Below the pieces are notes generated by a model. It had not been told where the DNA came from and did no database searches. It saw only the letters and a list, made by a program, of their open reading frames with translations. A stretch of 46,085 bases of DNA. Origin: CAYJSJ01 sp964373065. Lineage in GTDB: Bacteria > Patescibacteriota > Gracilibacteria > Peribacterales > Peribacteraceae. Positions 1 through 6,922 of this stretch are shown piece by piece; the first letter of the stretch is position 1; each line of letters opens with the position of its first letter. The DNA lies in contig CAYJSJ010000009.1 of assembly GCA_964373065.1 (NCBI GenBank), forward strand, positions 1 to 46,085. Reading direction: 5' to 3'. The position numbers and the translations under genes were made by a program.

Positions 1-3
1 TCT

Positions 4-80
4 TGGTGTGCCTGGCGGGATTTGAACCCACAACCTTCAGCTTCGGAGGCTGACGCTCTATCCGGTTGAGCTACAGGCAC
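4..80 (-). tRNA. tRNA-Arg (anticodon CCG), CCA encoded
   Basis: On the minus strand the sequence folds as a standard cloverleaf. The acceptor GTGCCTG (74-80) pairs with CAGGCAC (8-14), the anticodon loop is CTCCGAA giving anticodon CCG, and the T-loop is TTCAAAT. The discriminator A (7) and the 3' CCA (4-6) are encoded in the DNA. It reads CGG codons. The first 15 bases upstream and downstream of its 5' end are duplicated 65 bp away (132-146). Confidence 0.95.
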
Positions 81-131
81 AGGAGAAAACGTTCTACGGC
101 GGGCCGGTCGGAGGAGGACGTTCTTTACAGA

Positions 132-146
132 TGAGCTACAGGCACA
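132..146 (-). repeat. 15-bp copy of the tRNA-Arg 5' end
   Basis: The plus-strand string TGAGCTACAGGCACA occurs at 67-81, inside the 5' end of tRNA-Arg, and again exactly at 132-146. The second copy lacks the rest of a tRNA and lies over the 3' end of tatD, supplying its TAG stop codon (136-138). It may be a scar of tRNA duplication or of integration at the tRNA. Confidence 0.8.
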
Positions 147-900
147 ACCCAAAAAACTCTACCGCATTCGCGGTGGTCACGCGATCAACTTCCTCGTACG
201 AAACTTCTTTGAGCTCTGCAATGAGCTTTGCTACTTCCACGACGTATGCAGGTTCATTGCGACTGCCGCGGTGAGGAACGGGAGCCATGTACGGCGCATC
301 GGTCTCCACCATCATCTGCGTAAGTGGACAGCGTTTGATGGTTTCTCGGATCTCCCCCGATTTCGGGTACGTCGCGATACCCGTAAAGGAGAGCAGATAT
401 CCGCGATCAATGAGTTCCGCCACATCCTCCCACCGCTCGGTGCAGCAATGGAGCACCATCTTCTTGGGCAGAAGTTCCCTCACGATCGAGAGAAGATCGC
501 CGATCGATTCTCTGTTATGAATAACGCACGGGAGGTCCAGCTCGTTTGCGATCATCAGCTGCTGCCGGAATGCACCTCTCTGATCGTCTTTCGGCGAATG
601 CATGTAGTGATAATCCAGGCCGATCTCTCCAATGGCTCTCGCCTTCGGTGATGATCGGAGAAGTTCTAATAACAGTTCCCGACTTCCTTCGCCCCACTCC
701 TTGGCTCCGTGCGGATGCACACCTGCTGTATAAAATATTTGTTCATACTTTTCAGCGACCGTACGGCAGCGACTCGCTTCCTGAAGCGAGTCGGAAATCA
801 CGATCATCCGATCGACGCCGGCACCGAGAGCGCGCGCAATCACATCGGGCAGATCGTGATTGAATGCGGAGTCTGCGAGGTGGCAATGGGAATCGATCAT
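136..900 (-). CDS. tatD: TatD-family metal-dependent hydrolase (DNase)
   Basis: 254 residues, full length for the TatD/YcfH family of cytoplasmic TIM-barrel metal hydrolases, described as 3'-5' DNases. The metal ligands can be followed: the N-terminal HCH pair in MIDSHCHL, Glu in AIGEIGLDYHY, His in VIHNRES, His in VLHC and the Asp of VETDAPYM. The ATG at 898-900 is chosen because MIDSHCHL starts right at the first metal motif, as in homologues. A TATGAT box lies 8 nt upstream, so the mRNA is probably leaderless. The last codons and the stop lie in a duplicated fragment of the neighbouring tRNA-Arg. The gene is divergent from the iron permease gene. Confidence 0.93.
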   Translation of the reverse strand: MIDSHCHLADSAFNHDLPDVIARALGAGVDRMIVISDSLQEASRCRTVAEKYEQIFYTAGVHPHGAKEWGEGSRELLLELLRSSPKARAIGEIGLDYHYMHSPKDDQRGAFRQQLMIANELDLPCVIHNRESIGDLLSIVRELLPKKMVLHCCTERWEDVAELIDRGYLLSFTGIATYPKSGEIRETIKRCPLTQMMVETDAPYMAPVPHRGSRNEPAYVVEVAKLIAELKEVSYEEVDRVTTANAVEFFGLCL

Positions 901-904
901 ACAG

Positions 905-932
905 TTGCATCATACAGAGATATTCGTACAAT
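905..932 (+). promoter_or_regulatory. Promoter of the iron permease gene
   Basis: TTGCAT (905-910), a 16-bp spacer and TACAAT (927-932) form a good housekeeping-sigma promoter. Unlike most promoters in this window it leaves an untranslated leader of about 50 nt before the ATG at 992. Confidence 0.6.
909..914 (-). promoter_or_regulatory. -10 box of tatD
   Basis: Reads TATGAT on the minus strand, 8 nt before the tatD ATG. No clear -35 box is visible. At this distance transcription would start at or next to the start codon. Confidence 0.5.
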
Positions 933-991
933 GACCGCAGTTCGTCCGTCCGCCCTGCGCGTTTCTTGTGGACGATCTCGGGAACATTTCT

Positions 992-1627
992 ATGGCCACG
1001 CTCCTCATTACCCTCCGTGAAACGCTCGAAGCCTCGCTCATCGTCGGCGTTATGCTGGCGTTTTTGCACCGTACGCAAAACCGTGAAAAAAATCCCGTCA
1101 TCTGGCTGGGGGTGGCGGCGGGGATCATGAGTTCGCTCGTCGCTGCATGGTTTCTCCTTCGCCTCGGCGCATCCTTTTCCGGACGTGCGGAAGGAATCTA
1201 CGAAGGAACCATGATGCTCGCCGCATCGGCACTGGTACTGTGGATGGTTGTCTGGCTCTCGCGAAACGGAAAAAACATGCAATCGGCCATCGAACGCAAG
1301 ATGGAAGTGCACCTGGCAGCAGGCGCTCTCTTCAGCTTGTTTCTTCTTGTGTATACCTCTGTTCTCCGTGAAGGCATCGAGACGGCGATCTTTTTGCAAG
1401 CTGCACTGCTACAATCGCAATCCGTTTCGCAACACATCGGCGCGATTACAGGGATGGTGCTTGCCATCGGCATTGCATGGCTCCTCTTTCGCGGAATGCT
1501 GCGCTGGTTTTCGCTCAGCAAATTTTTTCGCTATACCGGCATACTGCTCGCCATCTTTGCAATCTCACTCCTCGCTCAAGGCCTCCAGGAATTTGAGGAG
1601 GCGGGGTTGCTCGACTTCACGATGTGA
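992..1627 (+). CDS. FTR1-family iron permease-like membrane protein
   Basis: 211 residues with about seven hydrophobic segments. Two REXXE motifs, RETLE near the N-terminus and REGIE near residue 127, are the iron-binding signatures of the FTR1/EfeU permease family, each within a membrane helix. The predicted role is high-affinity iron uptake across the cytoplasmic membrane, but no ferroxidase or EfeO/EfeB partner is nearby. I start at ATG 992 (MATLLITLRETLEASL); a GTG at 968 would add eight residues with no known role. The gene is shorter than classical EfeU but has both motifs. It is monocistronic, upstream of tRNA-Lys. Confidence 0.85.
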   Translation: MATLLITLRETLEASLIVGVMLAFLHRTQNREKNPVIWLGVAAGIMSSLVAAWFLLRLGASFSGRAEGIYEGTMMLAASALVLWMVVWLSRNGKNMQSAIERKMEVHLAAGALFSLFLLVYTSVLREGIETAIFLQAALLQSQSVSQHIGAITGMVLAIGIAWLLFRGMLRWFSLSKFFRYTGILLAIFAISLLAQGLQEFEEAGLLDFTM

Positions 1628-1709
1628 ATGTAGCAAGCCGTGGAGGACCGTAATAGATAAAAATCACTGCTCGATTCAGAATGTGTACGCTACACTATCG
1701 CTGGAGCTT

Positions 1710-1784
1710 GGGTCGGTAGCTCAGTGGTAGAGCAGTGCCCTTTTAAGGCATTGGCCGAGGGTTCGATCCCCTCCCGACCCACCA
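1710..1784 (+). tRNA. tRNA-Lys (anticodon TTT), CCA encoded
   Basis: Acceptor GGGTCGG (1710-1716) pairs with CCGACCC (1774-1780). The anticodon loop CTTTTAA gives TTT, and the T-loop is TTCGATC with stem GAGGG/CCCTC. Discriminator A and CCA (1782-1784) are encoded. Confidence 0.96.
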
Positions 1785-1835
1785 TGTGGTACCAACGAAA
1801 GATACACTCTGAAACCCTACGTCTTCTTATGATCT

Positions 1836-2978
1836 ATGCGCATCGCACTCGTCCACGAACTTCTCACTATGCGCGGCGGGGCGGAACGCGTCTTAAAGAT
1901 CCTGGCAGACATGTACCCCGAAGCACCCATCTATACGCTTCTCTATGACGAAAAAAAACTCGGGACATGGTTTCCACGAGGGAGAGTACGCGTCGCAGAT
2001 CCTCCATTTCCCCATTCCCTATTTCCCCATTCCCTCAGACGTAACCATCACCTCTACCTCAATCATTTTCCGAAGATGGTGGAAGCATGGGACTTCTCGG
2101 AATTCGATCTCGTGATTTCTCTGTCGTCTGCGTTTGTCCATAACATCATCACAAACGGCGCCCCTCTGCACCTTGCCTACATCAATTCCCCCGCCCGCTA
2201 CCTCTGGGACAGGACGCATGATGTGCGTGAGCGCGCGTCGAAGGGAGTACTCGGGCCGCTCAAAAAAAAATATCTTGAACGCACGTTTCACCGCCTGCGC
2301 ACATGGGACGCAGAAGCTTCCGCGCGCGCAGACAGCGTGCTCGCCGCATCGAAGGATGTAGCGCGTCGTATCGAACTTTACTGGAGGAGAAAGAGTGAAG
2401 TGATCTACCCGCCAATCGAAGACTTCTGGCTCCAACAGGGAAATCGGGAAATCGGGAAATCGGGAAATCGGGAACATCCAAACTACTTTCTCATTGTCTC
2501 GACACTCGCTGCATACAAAAACATCGAGCTCGCGATTGAGGCATGCAACGCGTTGAAGCTGCATCTGAACATTGCCGGTGAAGGCCCGCACAGGAAGCAC
2601 CTCGAGAAGCTTGCCGGACCGACCGTGCGTTTCTGTGGTTACAAAAATCGCGCCGCGCTCCGCGCACTCTATGCAGATGCGCAAGCACTCATCTTTCCGG
2701 GCATAGAAGATTTTGGGCTCGCCCCACTCGAAGCCATGGCCTCCGGGACGCCGGTGATAAGCTACAGAGCGGGAGGACCGCTCGAAACGATCATCGAAGG
2801 AGAGACGGGGGAATTTTTTGATGAAGCGACCCCACAATCTCTTGCAGCAGTACTCCAAAAGTTTGATCAAAAAATGTATTCAAAGGAAAACTGCATGCGT
2901 CAGGCGAAACGATTCTCACGAAAACAATTTGAAGAAAATATTTCTGCAGCGGTCGCTGCTCTCATGCAGTCGACGTAG
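1836..2978 (+). CDS. GT4-family glycosyltransferase
   Basis: 380 residues with the two-lobed GT-B layout. The N-terminal lobe opens with MRIALVHELLTMRGGAERV, a typical GT4 start with the GGAERV loop. The C-terminal lobe begins at YFLIVSTLAAYKNIELAIEA and carries the sugar-nucleotide motif FPGIEDFGLAPLEAMASGTPVI (E-x7-E). A role in capsule, lipopolysaccharide-like or glycolipid assembly is inferred; donor and acceptor are unknown. Two tandem repeats are read in frame: a 15-bp unit twice near residue 60 (PHSLF) and GGGAAATC four times near residue 203, which falls in the loop between the lobes. The gene follows tRNA-Lys by 51 bp and converges on ruvB. Confidence 0.9.
   Translation: MRIALVHELLTMRGGAERVLKILADMYPEAPIYTLLYDEKKLGTWFPRGRVRVADPPFPHSLFPHSLRRNHHLYLNHFPKMVEAWDFSEFDLVISLSSAFVHNIITNGAPLHLAYINSPARYLWDRTHDVRERASKGVLGPLKKKYLERTFHRLRTWDAEASARADSVLAASKDVARRIELYWRRKSEVIYPPIEDFWLQQGNREIGKSGNREHPNYFLIVSTLAAYKNIELAIEACNALKLHLNIAGEGPHRKHLEKLAGPTVRFCGYKNRAALRALYADAQALIFPGIEDFGLAPLEAMASGTPVISYRAGGPLETIIEGETGEFFDEATPQSLAAVLQKFDQKMYSKENCMRQAKRFSRKQFEENISAAVAALMQST
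2006..2035 (+). repeat. 15-bp tandem repeat x2 inside the glycosyltransferase gene
   Basis: ATTTCCCCATTCCCT is repeated exactly twice and encodes PHSLF/PHSLR in frame. Its reverse complement matches the GGGGAAT repeats at 19089-19113 and 40630-40646. Confidence 0.9.
2438..2469 (+). repeat. 8-bp tandem repeat GGGAAATC x4 inside the glycosyltransferase gene
   Basis: Four exact GGGAAATC units are read through as GNREIGKSGNRE. The unit has no stop codon in any plus-strand frame, so the array can sit in coding sequence without closing the frame. Confidence 0.92.
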
Positions 2979-3012
2979 TACATCTGGGATCATGGAAAAC
3001 CATTCGGCTCAT

Positions 3013-4059
3013 CTACGCAAAAAGCACTCTCTGCGCATCTTCGGGAAGCGTGATGCCAAGGAGTGCATATGCGCTCTGTGTTGCCATGCGACCCTTGGAT
3101 GTACGCTGCAGGTACCCGCACTGCATGAGGTACGGTTCGTACACGTCTTCGACGGTATCTGTTTCTTCTGCGGTGGCAGCGGCAAGCGTAGAGAGTCCGA
3201 CGGGTCCGCCGGAAAACTTCTCGATGATGGTTCGCAAAATCTCGCGGTCTGTGCGATCGAGTCCCCTATCATCTATGCCCAGCTTCTCCATGGTCTCTTG
3301 CACCCGATGCAGAGTGATGGTCGGCTCTCCGCCTACCTGAGCAAAATCACGAACGGATCGAACGAGGCGATTGGCCACCCGCGGTGTTGCACGACAGGAC
3401 TTGGCGATAGTGTGCGCGGCTCCGTGCTCGAGCGTCACCGCAAGAATTCCCGCACTGCGTTCAACAATCTGTTCCATCTCGTTATTGTCATAAAAAGCCA
3501 GTTTAAAATTATGCGTAAAGCGATCGCGGAGCGGCGCGCTCACGGAACCGATTTTTGTCGTCGCTCCCACAAGCGTGAACGGCTTAAGCTCAAGCCGCAT
3601 GGAACGCGCCGTCGGCCCTTTGCCGATCACAAGATCGAGTGCGAAGTCTTCCATGGCACTGTAGAGCACTTCCTCTATTGCGGGGCGCATCCTATGAATT
3701 TCATCAATAAAGAGTACATCTCCCTCCTCCAGATTGGTCAAAAGCGATGCCAGATCACCCGGCTTCTCGATCGCGGGACCCGATGTCGAGCGCATTTGGC
3801 TCCCCATCTCCCGAGCGATAATGTGGGCAAGCGTCGTTTTCCCGAGACCGGGAGGACCGTGGAGGATCGCATGTCCGAGGGGTTCATTCCTCTTCTTGGA
3901 CGCTTCTATGTAGACGATGAGATGTTCTTTGATGTCACGCTGACCGACGTATTCAGAAAGCATTTTCGGCCGCAGCGTTGCGTCAAACGCCTCGCTCTCC
4001 CGCTTCACGCGCGTGGGTTCAACAGCCGCCTGCTTCCGTACGGTGCGCTTGATGGCCAT
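3013..4059 (-). CDS. ruvB: Holliday junction branch-migration ATPase RuvB
   Basis: 348 residues, normal RuvB length. RuvB is the AAA+ motor that moves Holliday junctions with RuvA. Visible motifs are the N-terminal LRPKMLSEYVGQ, Walker A GPPGLGKTT, Walker B LFIDEIHRM, sensor 1 GATT, and the arginine-finger/sensor region APLRDRF, followed by a winged-helix C-terminal domain with GLSTLAAATAEETDTVEDVYEPYL. The start ATG at 4057-4059 is backed by an extended -10 box 9 nt upstream. The gene is convergent with the glycosyltransferase and divergent from the exported protein at 4203; ruvA and ruvC are not in the window. Confidence 0.98.
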   Translation of the reverse strand: MAIKRTVRKQAAVEPTRVKRESEAFDATLRPKMLSEYVGQRDIKEHLIVYIEASKKRNEPLGHAILHGPPGLGKTTLAHIIAREMGSQMRSTSGPAIEKPGDLASLLTNLEEGDVLFIDEIHRMRPAIEEVLYSAMEDFALDLVIGKGPTARSMRLELKPFTLVGATTKIGSVSAPLRDRFTHNFKLAFYDNNEMEQIVERSAGILAVTLEHGAAHTIAKSCRATPRVANRLVRSVRDFAQVGGEPTITLHRVQETMEKLGIDDRGLDRTDREILRTIIEKFSGGPVGLSTLAAATAEETDTVEDVYEPYLMQCGYLQRTSKGRMATQSAYALLGITLPEDAQRVLFA

Positions 4060-4068
4060 GGGGAACGC

Positions 4069-4077
4069 ATGATAGCA
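4069..4077 (-). promoter_or_regulatory. Extended -10 box of ruvB
   Basis: TGCTATCAT on the minus strand, 9 nt before the ruvB ATG; transcription should begin at or next to the start codon. Confidence 0.6.
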
Positions 4078-4080
4078 AAG

Positions 4081-4166
4081 GAAGCGAAGGAGTGAAAGGA
4101 AGCGGAGGAGTGAAAAGAAGCTAAGGAGTGAAAAGAAGCGGAGGAGTGAAAAGAAGTAAAGGAGTG
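4081..4166 (+). repeat. 18-bp tandem repeat, about 4.8 units, between ruvB and the next gene
   Basis: Units start at 4081, 4099, 4117, 4135 and 4153 with consensus GAAGCGGAGGAGTGAAAA. CCTTCGCTTC at 4169-4178 is the exact reverse complement of the start of the first unit (4081-4090), so the array is closed by an inverted half unit. The array lies between two divergent promoters. A related 18-bp unit, GAAGCGAAGGAAGGTAAG, is found in the S1 gene (15229-15282). Confidence 0.92.
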
Positions 4167-4185
4167 TTCCTTCGCTTCTTTTCTT

Positions 4186-4194
4186 TGGTACAAT
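4186..4194 (+). promoter_or_regulatory. Extended -10 box of the exported protein gene at 4203
   Basis: TGGTACAAT lies 8 nt before the ATG at 4203; no Shine-Dalgarno sequence could fit in a transcript from it. Confidence 0.6.
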
Positions 4195-4202
4195 CGCAGC
4201 AG

Positions 4203-4823
4203 ATGCAAAAAAAGCTCCAAGCGACCATCGGACTTTGCGCCGTACTGATCACCCTCGGTACGTTGGACGCCGTGGTGCTGGAAGGCTTCCCGGATAGCGC
4301 AATCGGTGCAGATGCGTTGGGCGATACTCCTCCACCCGTCCTCGACCTATCGGATGCCGAACGTGACAAGCCCACTCCCCCGAGCGGGGCAGTACGCAAA
4401 TACGAGGGGCCGGAAGTACTGGCTGTCCTCATAAGCAACGGTCTCACCACGGCAGAAACCCGCGAGAGAATGCTTGTAAGTAAAGTGATTCCCGAAGGAG
4501 AGACTTTGCATATCTATGCCCTCCTAAGGAGCGGTGACCGTGCGGGTGCCATTGCATGGATCGAGTCCCCCAACGTCAAAGGGTACTGGCTGATCCTCAA
4601 AGAAGCACTGCACGCGGCCTTCACACCGCAGGTAGCGGATCTTCTGGATGAAACGCAGCGCCGCGAAGGCCGCCCCACCCGAAACCTGCTCACGTTCTTT
4701 GATCGCGGCCTCGCACCGGAACGCGTGGTCTTCGTCCGCGTTCAGGAGCGTCTCTATGAATTCCACATAGCAGATGGACACAGTGAACGCATCTTTACGG
4801 TGATAGAAGCACTGACGGAATAG
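4203..4823 (+). CDS. Hypothetical exported or membrane-anchored protein
   Basis: 206 residues; I do not recognise the family. The N-terminus MQKKLQATIGLCAVLITLGT has two lysines followed by a hydrophobic stretch of about 18 residues, so it is a signal anchor or signal peptide. It is followed by an acidic, proline-rich segment (GDTPPPVLDLSDAERDKPTP) and a soluble alpha/beta region of about 140 residues rich in charged residues and without cysteines after the leader. An upstream in-frame ATG at 4128 is rejected because it would translate the 18-bp repeat array and lie upstream of the -10 box. Next downstream is rplK, which has its own promoter. Confidence 0.75.
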   Translation: MQKKLQATIGLCAVLITLGTLDAVVLEGFPDSAIGADALGDTPPPVLDLSDAERDKPTPPSGAVRKYEGPEVLAVLISNGLTTAETRERMLVSKVIPEGETLHIYALLRSGDRAGAIAWIESPNVKGYWLILKEALHAAFTPQVADLLDETQRREGRPTRNLLTFFDRGLAPERVVFVRVQERLYEFHIADGHSERIFTVIEALTE

Positions 4824-4835
4824 CTTGCAGTTTAG

Positions 4836-4864
4836 TTGACGGAGAAGAGCCACATTCCTACACT
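4836..4864 (+). promoter_or_regulatory. Promoter of rplK
   Basis: TTGACG (4836-4841), an exact 17-bp spacer and TACACT (4859-4864): the clearest two-box promoter in the window. The -10 box ends 9 nt before the rplK ATG, leaving at most a few untranslated bases. Confidence 0.8.
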
Positions 4865-4873
4865 TCGTCGGCA

Positions 4874-5296
4874 ATGGCAAAACAACTCGTCAAAGTGATC
4901 AAGGCTCAGGCACGCGGCGGACAGGCAAACCCCGCCCCTCCGCTCGGACCCGTGCTCGGACAAGCCGGAGTAGATATCAACGGATTCTGTACAAAGTTCA
5001 ACGAAAGAACGCAGGATCAGAAAGGAAAACTCATCCCCATAGTCATCCGTGTGTACGCGGATCGCAGTTTTGATTTTGATCTCAAGCAACCCCCCGCCTC
5101 CGCCATGATCATGGAAAAGGCAAAAGTAGAAAAGGGCAGCGGCGTACCGAACAAAGAGAAAATCGGAACAATCACCAAAGCAGAGGTACGCGAGATCGCC
5201 GAAGCCAAGATGCCCGACCTCAATGCAGGCTCCATCGAGAGCGCCATGAAGATCATTGAAGGAACGGCGCGAAGCATGGGCGTGACGGTGGAATGA
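4874..5296 (+). CDS. rplK: 50S ribosomal protein L11 (uL11)
   Basis: 140 residues, the usual L11 length. L11 binds the GTPase-associated region of 23S rRNA. Family landmarks are the N-terminal GQANPAPPLGPVLGQAGVDINGF region, the DLKQPPASAMI segment, and a C-terminal domain ending in MPDLNAGSIESAMKIIEGTARSMGV. It has its own strong promoter just before the ATG and no ribosome binding site. In most bacteria rplA follows directly; here a membrane protein gene and a CTGCAAC repeat array lie between them. Confidence 0.98.
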   Translation: MAKQLVKVIKAQARGGQANPAPPLGPVLGQAGVDINGFCTKFNERTQDQKGKLIPIVIRVYADRSFDFDLKQPPASAMIMEKAKVEKGSGVPNKEKIGTITKAEVREIAEAKMPDLNAGSIESAMKIIEGTARSMGVTVE

Positions 5297-5300
5297 AATC

Positions 5301-5328
5301 CTGCAACCTGCAACCTGCAACCTGCAAC
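5301..5328 (+). repeat. 7-bp tandem repeat CTGCAAC x4
   Basis: Four exact CTGCAAC units begin 4 bases after the rplK stop. The same unit occurs 2.5 times in frame inside mvaS (30748-30768), where it encodes the same peptide, CNLQPA, as this array would if the downstream gene started at 5293. Confidence 0.92.
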
Positions 5329-5361
5329 CCCGCACCTGCACACATATATCTCAGCACCGAA

Positions 5362-6045
5362 ATGCAATTCGGCAATAGCATTCGGAATGCGGGATTTGTA
5401 CGCTATGCCTACCCCTTCCTCCGTTTCTCTATGGTTGAAAATCCCCTCTCAACGATTTTCGGGTTCATCGGTTCATTCTACGGACTCGTCCTTCCGCTGC
5501 TCACCATCTTCTTTTTAACAATGCTCTTCCTTGCAAGCCTGGCCGTCAATGGCGCAAAACCGCATCTTGTCGGGCAAGCAATCTACTGTTACTTGATGCA
5601 TGCCATCAGCGTGCTCCTTATGACAGTGGGCGCTCTTCCTACAGTCTTCTCTGTCTTTGCAGGAATATCGTATACAGGACGGACGTACGTGGCACTACTC
5701 CTTGTCTTCGCATTTGGCGGTTTGCTCTTTTTGGTCCAAGATCAATCTTCTCGCAGCCTCGATCCCGCTTCCAAAGCGGTCCCCGAAGCCGTGTACATGA
5801 CTACTCTCAAAATCATCGGAAACCTGATGGCGCTGCTTTCATCAATCTCCATTTTCCTGAGCATAGTACTCGGCTTATTCCAGGAAGGATGGTGGGTGAC
5901 CCCTTTCGTACTGCTTTTGTACGGACTTTTGCTCAGCTGGTGTACACGCGGAGCACATGAATGGGAACTCCTAAAGGCACTGCAATTACCTTCCTCACCG
6001 GTGCGTTCCTCCCTGCTCCGGCCGTCAAAGAAGCGAAAAAAGTAA
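5362..6045 (+). CDS. Hypothetical multi-span membrane protein between rplK and rplA
   Basis: 227 residues with five likely membrane helices: around LSTIFGFIGSFYGLVLPLLTI, AISVLLMTVGALPTVFSVFA, YVALLLVFAFGGLLFLV, NLMALLSSISIFLSIVLGLF and WVTPFVLLLYGLLLSW, with a basic C-terminus (RPSKKRKK). I do not recognise a family. Start choice is uncertain. ATG 5362 is preceded by TATATC at 11 nt; the in-frame ATG 5293 overlaps the rplK stop as ATGA and would allow translational coupling, but its extra 23 residues are read from the CTGCAAC array. The position between two ribosomal protein genes is unusual, and a role in translation or secretion is not shown. Confidence 0.72.
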   Translation: MQFGNSIRNAGFVRYAYPFLRFSMVENPLSTIFGFIGSFYGLVLPLLTIFFLTMLFLASLAVNGAKPHLVGQAIYCYLMHAISVLLMTVGALPTVFSVFAGISYTGRTYVALLLVFAFGGLLFLVQDQSSRSLDPASKAVPEAVYMTTLKIIGNLMALLSSISIFLSIVLGLFQEGWWVTPFVLLLYGLLLSWCTRGAHEWELLKALQLPSSPVRSSLLRPSKKRKK

Positions 6046-6064
6046 CAATCTCCCGACTTCTGCC

Positions 6065-6093
6065 TTGCAAGAAAGGGCGCGGATAGTCACAAT
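6065..6093 (+). promoter_or_regulatory. Promoter of rplA
   Basis: TTGCAA (6065-6070), a 17-bp spacer and CACAAT (6088-6093). It would give rplA a separate transcript with a leader of about 70 nt. Confidence 0.5.
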
Positions 6094-6099
6094 CCCCGT

Positions 6100-6172
6100 A
6101 CTTCGTGGGAGTCCGGCTTCGCCTGCGTAGGCTGATTCCGCCGTGACGTTTGCACCACTTCCCCCCTCTATC
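6100..6172 (+). promoter_or_regulatory. Possible structured leader of rplA
   Basis: About 70 nt between the predicted start point and the rplA ATG, with GC-rich complementary blocks (for example GTCCGGCTTCGCCTGCGTAGGC), followed by a C-rich tract just before the ATG. L1 represses its own operon in many bacteria by binding an mRNA mimic of its rRNA site, so this is a candidate L1 target, but I cannot match a known L1 motif. Confidence 0.3.
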
Positions 6173-6919
6173 ATGGCAACATCGAAAGCATCGGCGTCCG
6201 CACGGGCGCACGGAAAGAAATATGCAGAAAAGGCTGCTCTGATCGATACCTCCCGAAGCTATAGCATGGAAGAGGCCTCCGATCTTGTGATAAAAGTAAG
6301 TACCGCAACCTTTGACGCAACTGCGGAAGTTCACATCAAAATCAACGCCGACACGACGCAGGCCGACCAGCTCGTCCGTACGACGGTCTCCCTCCCCCAT
6401 GGCACGGGGAAAAAAATCCGCATTGCAGCGTTTGTACCGGATGACCAAGCGGGTGCCGCGCTGAAAGCAGGAGCAGATATCGCCGGTATCGGCACCATCC
6501 TGCCGGATGTTGAGAAAGAAAAAATCGACTTCGACATTGCAGTCGCCGTTCCGGCAGTCATGAAGAACCTTGGCAAGGTGGCAAAGATTCTCGGTCAACG
6601 CGGCCTCATGCCAAATCCCAAGGCGGGAACGGTGACGCAAGACATTGCCAAAGCCATTGCCGAGCTTAAAAAGGGGCGCATCGAATGCAAGATGGACAAA
6701 GACGGCAACATTCACGCCATCTTCGGCAAAGTGTCTTTTGGCAAAGAAAAGCTGCGCGAAAATCTGGAGACTATCCTCACCGCCATCAGGGAGGCAAAGC
6801 CCTCCGGCATCAAAGGGGAATACATCCGCTCCATCACCATCTGCCCCACGATGGGACCAGGGGTAAAGGTGACGATGAAATCATCAGTGAAGGAGGAGGA
6901 TGATACGAACGCGTCCTGA
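6173..6919 (+). CDS. rplA: 50S ribosomal protein L1 (uL1)
   Basis: 248 residues. L1 forms the mobile stalk at the ribosomal E site and binds 23S rRNA. The core is typical: KYAEKAALIDTSRSYSMEEA, FDATAEVHIKIN, the GTGK loop and the conserved GQRGLMPNPKAGTV motif, then VEIRADKTG-like GRIECKMDKDGNIHAIFGKVSF and SIKGEYIRSITICPTMGPGVKV. ATG 6173 is used; an upstream ATG at 6143 would add a proline-rich stretch read from the leader. uL1 has been lost in several CPR lineages, so its presence helps to place this genome. It is convergent with dus, with 3 bases between the stops. Confidence 0.97.
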   Translation: MATSKASASARAHGKKYAEKAALIDTSRSYSMEEASDLVIKVSTATFDATAEVHIKINADTTQADQLVRTTVSLPHGTGKKIRIAAFVPDDQAGAALKAGADIAGIGTILPDVEKEKIDFDIAVAVPAVMKNLGKVAKILGQRGLMPNPKAGTVTQDIAKAIAELKKGRIECKMDKDGNIHAIFGKVSFGKEKLRENLETILTAIREAKPSGIKGEYIRSITICPTMGPGVKVTMKSSVKEEDDTNAS

Positions 6920-6922
6920 ATC

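Noticed and set aside
132..146. Second tRNA gene
   Set aside because: Only the first 14 tRNA bases are copied; no anticodon arm, T arm or 3' half follows.
2818..4095. Long plus-strand reading frame opposite ruvB
   Set aside because: Shadow of the ruvB codons; no recognisable domain, while ruvB on the minus strand is complete.
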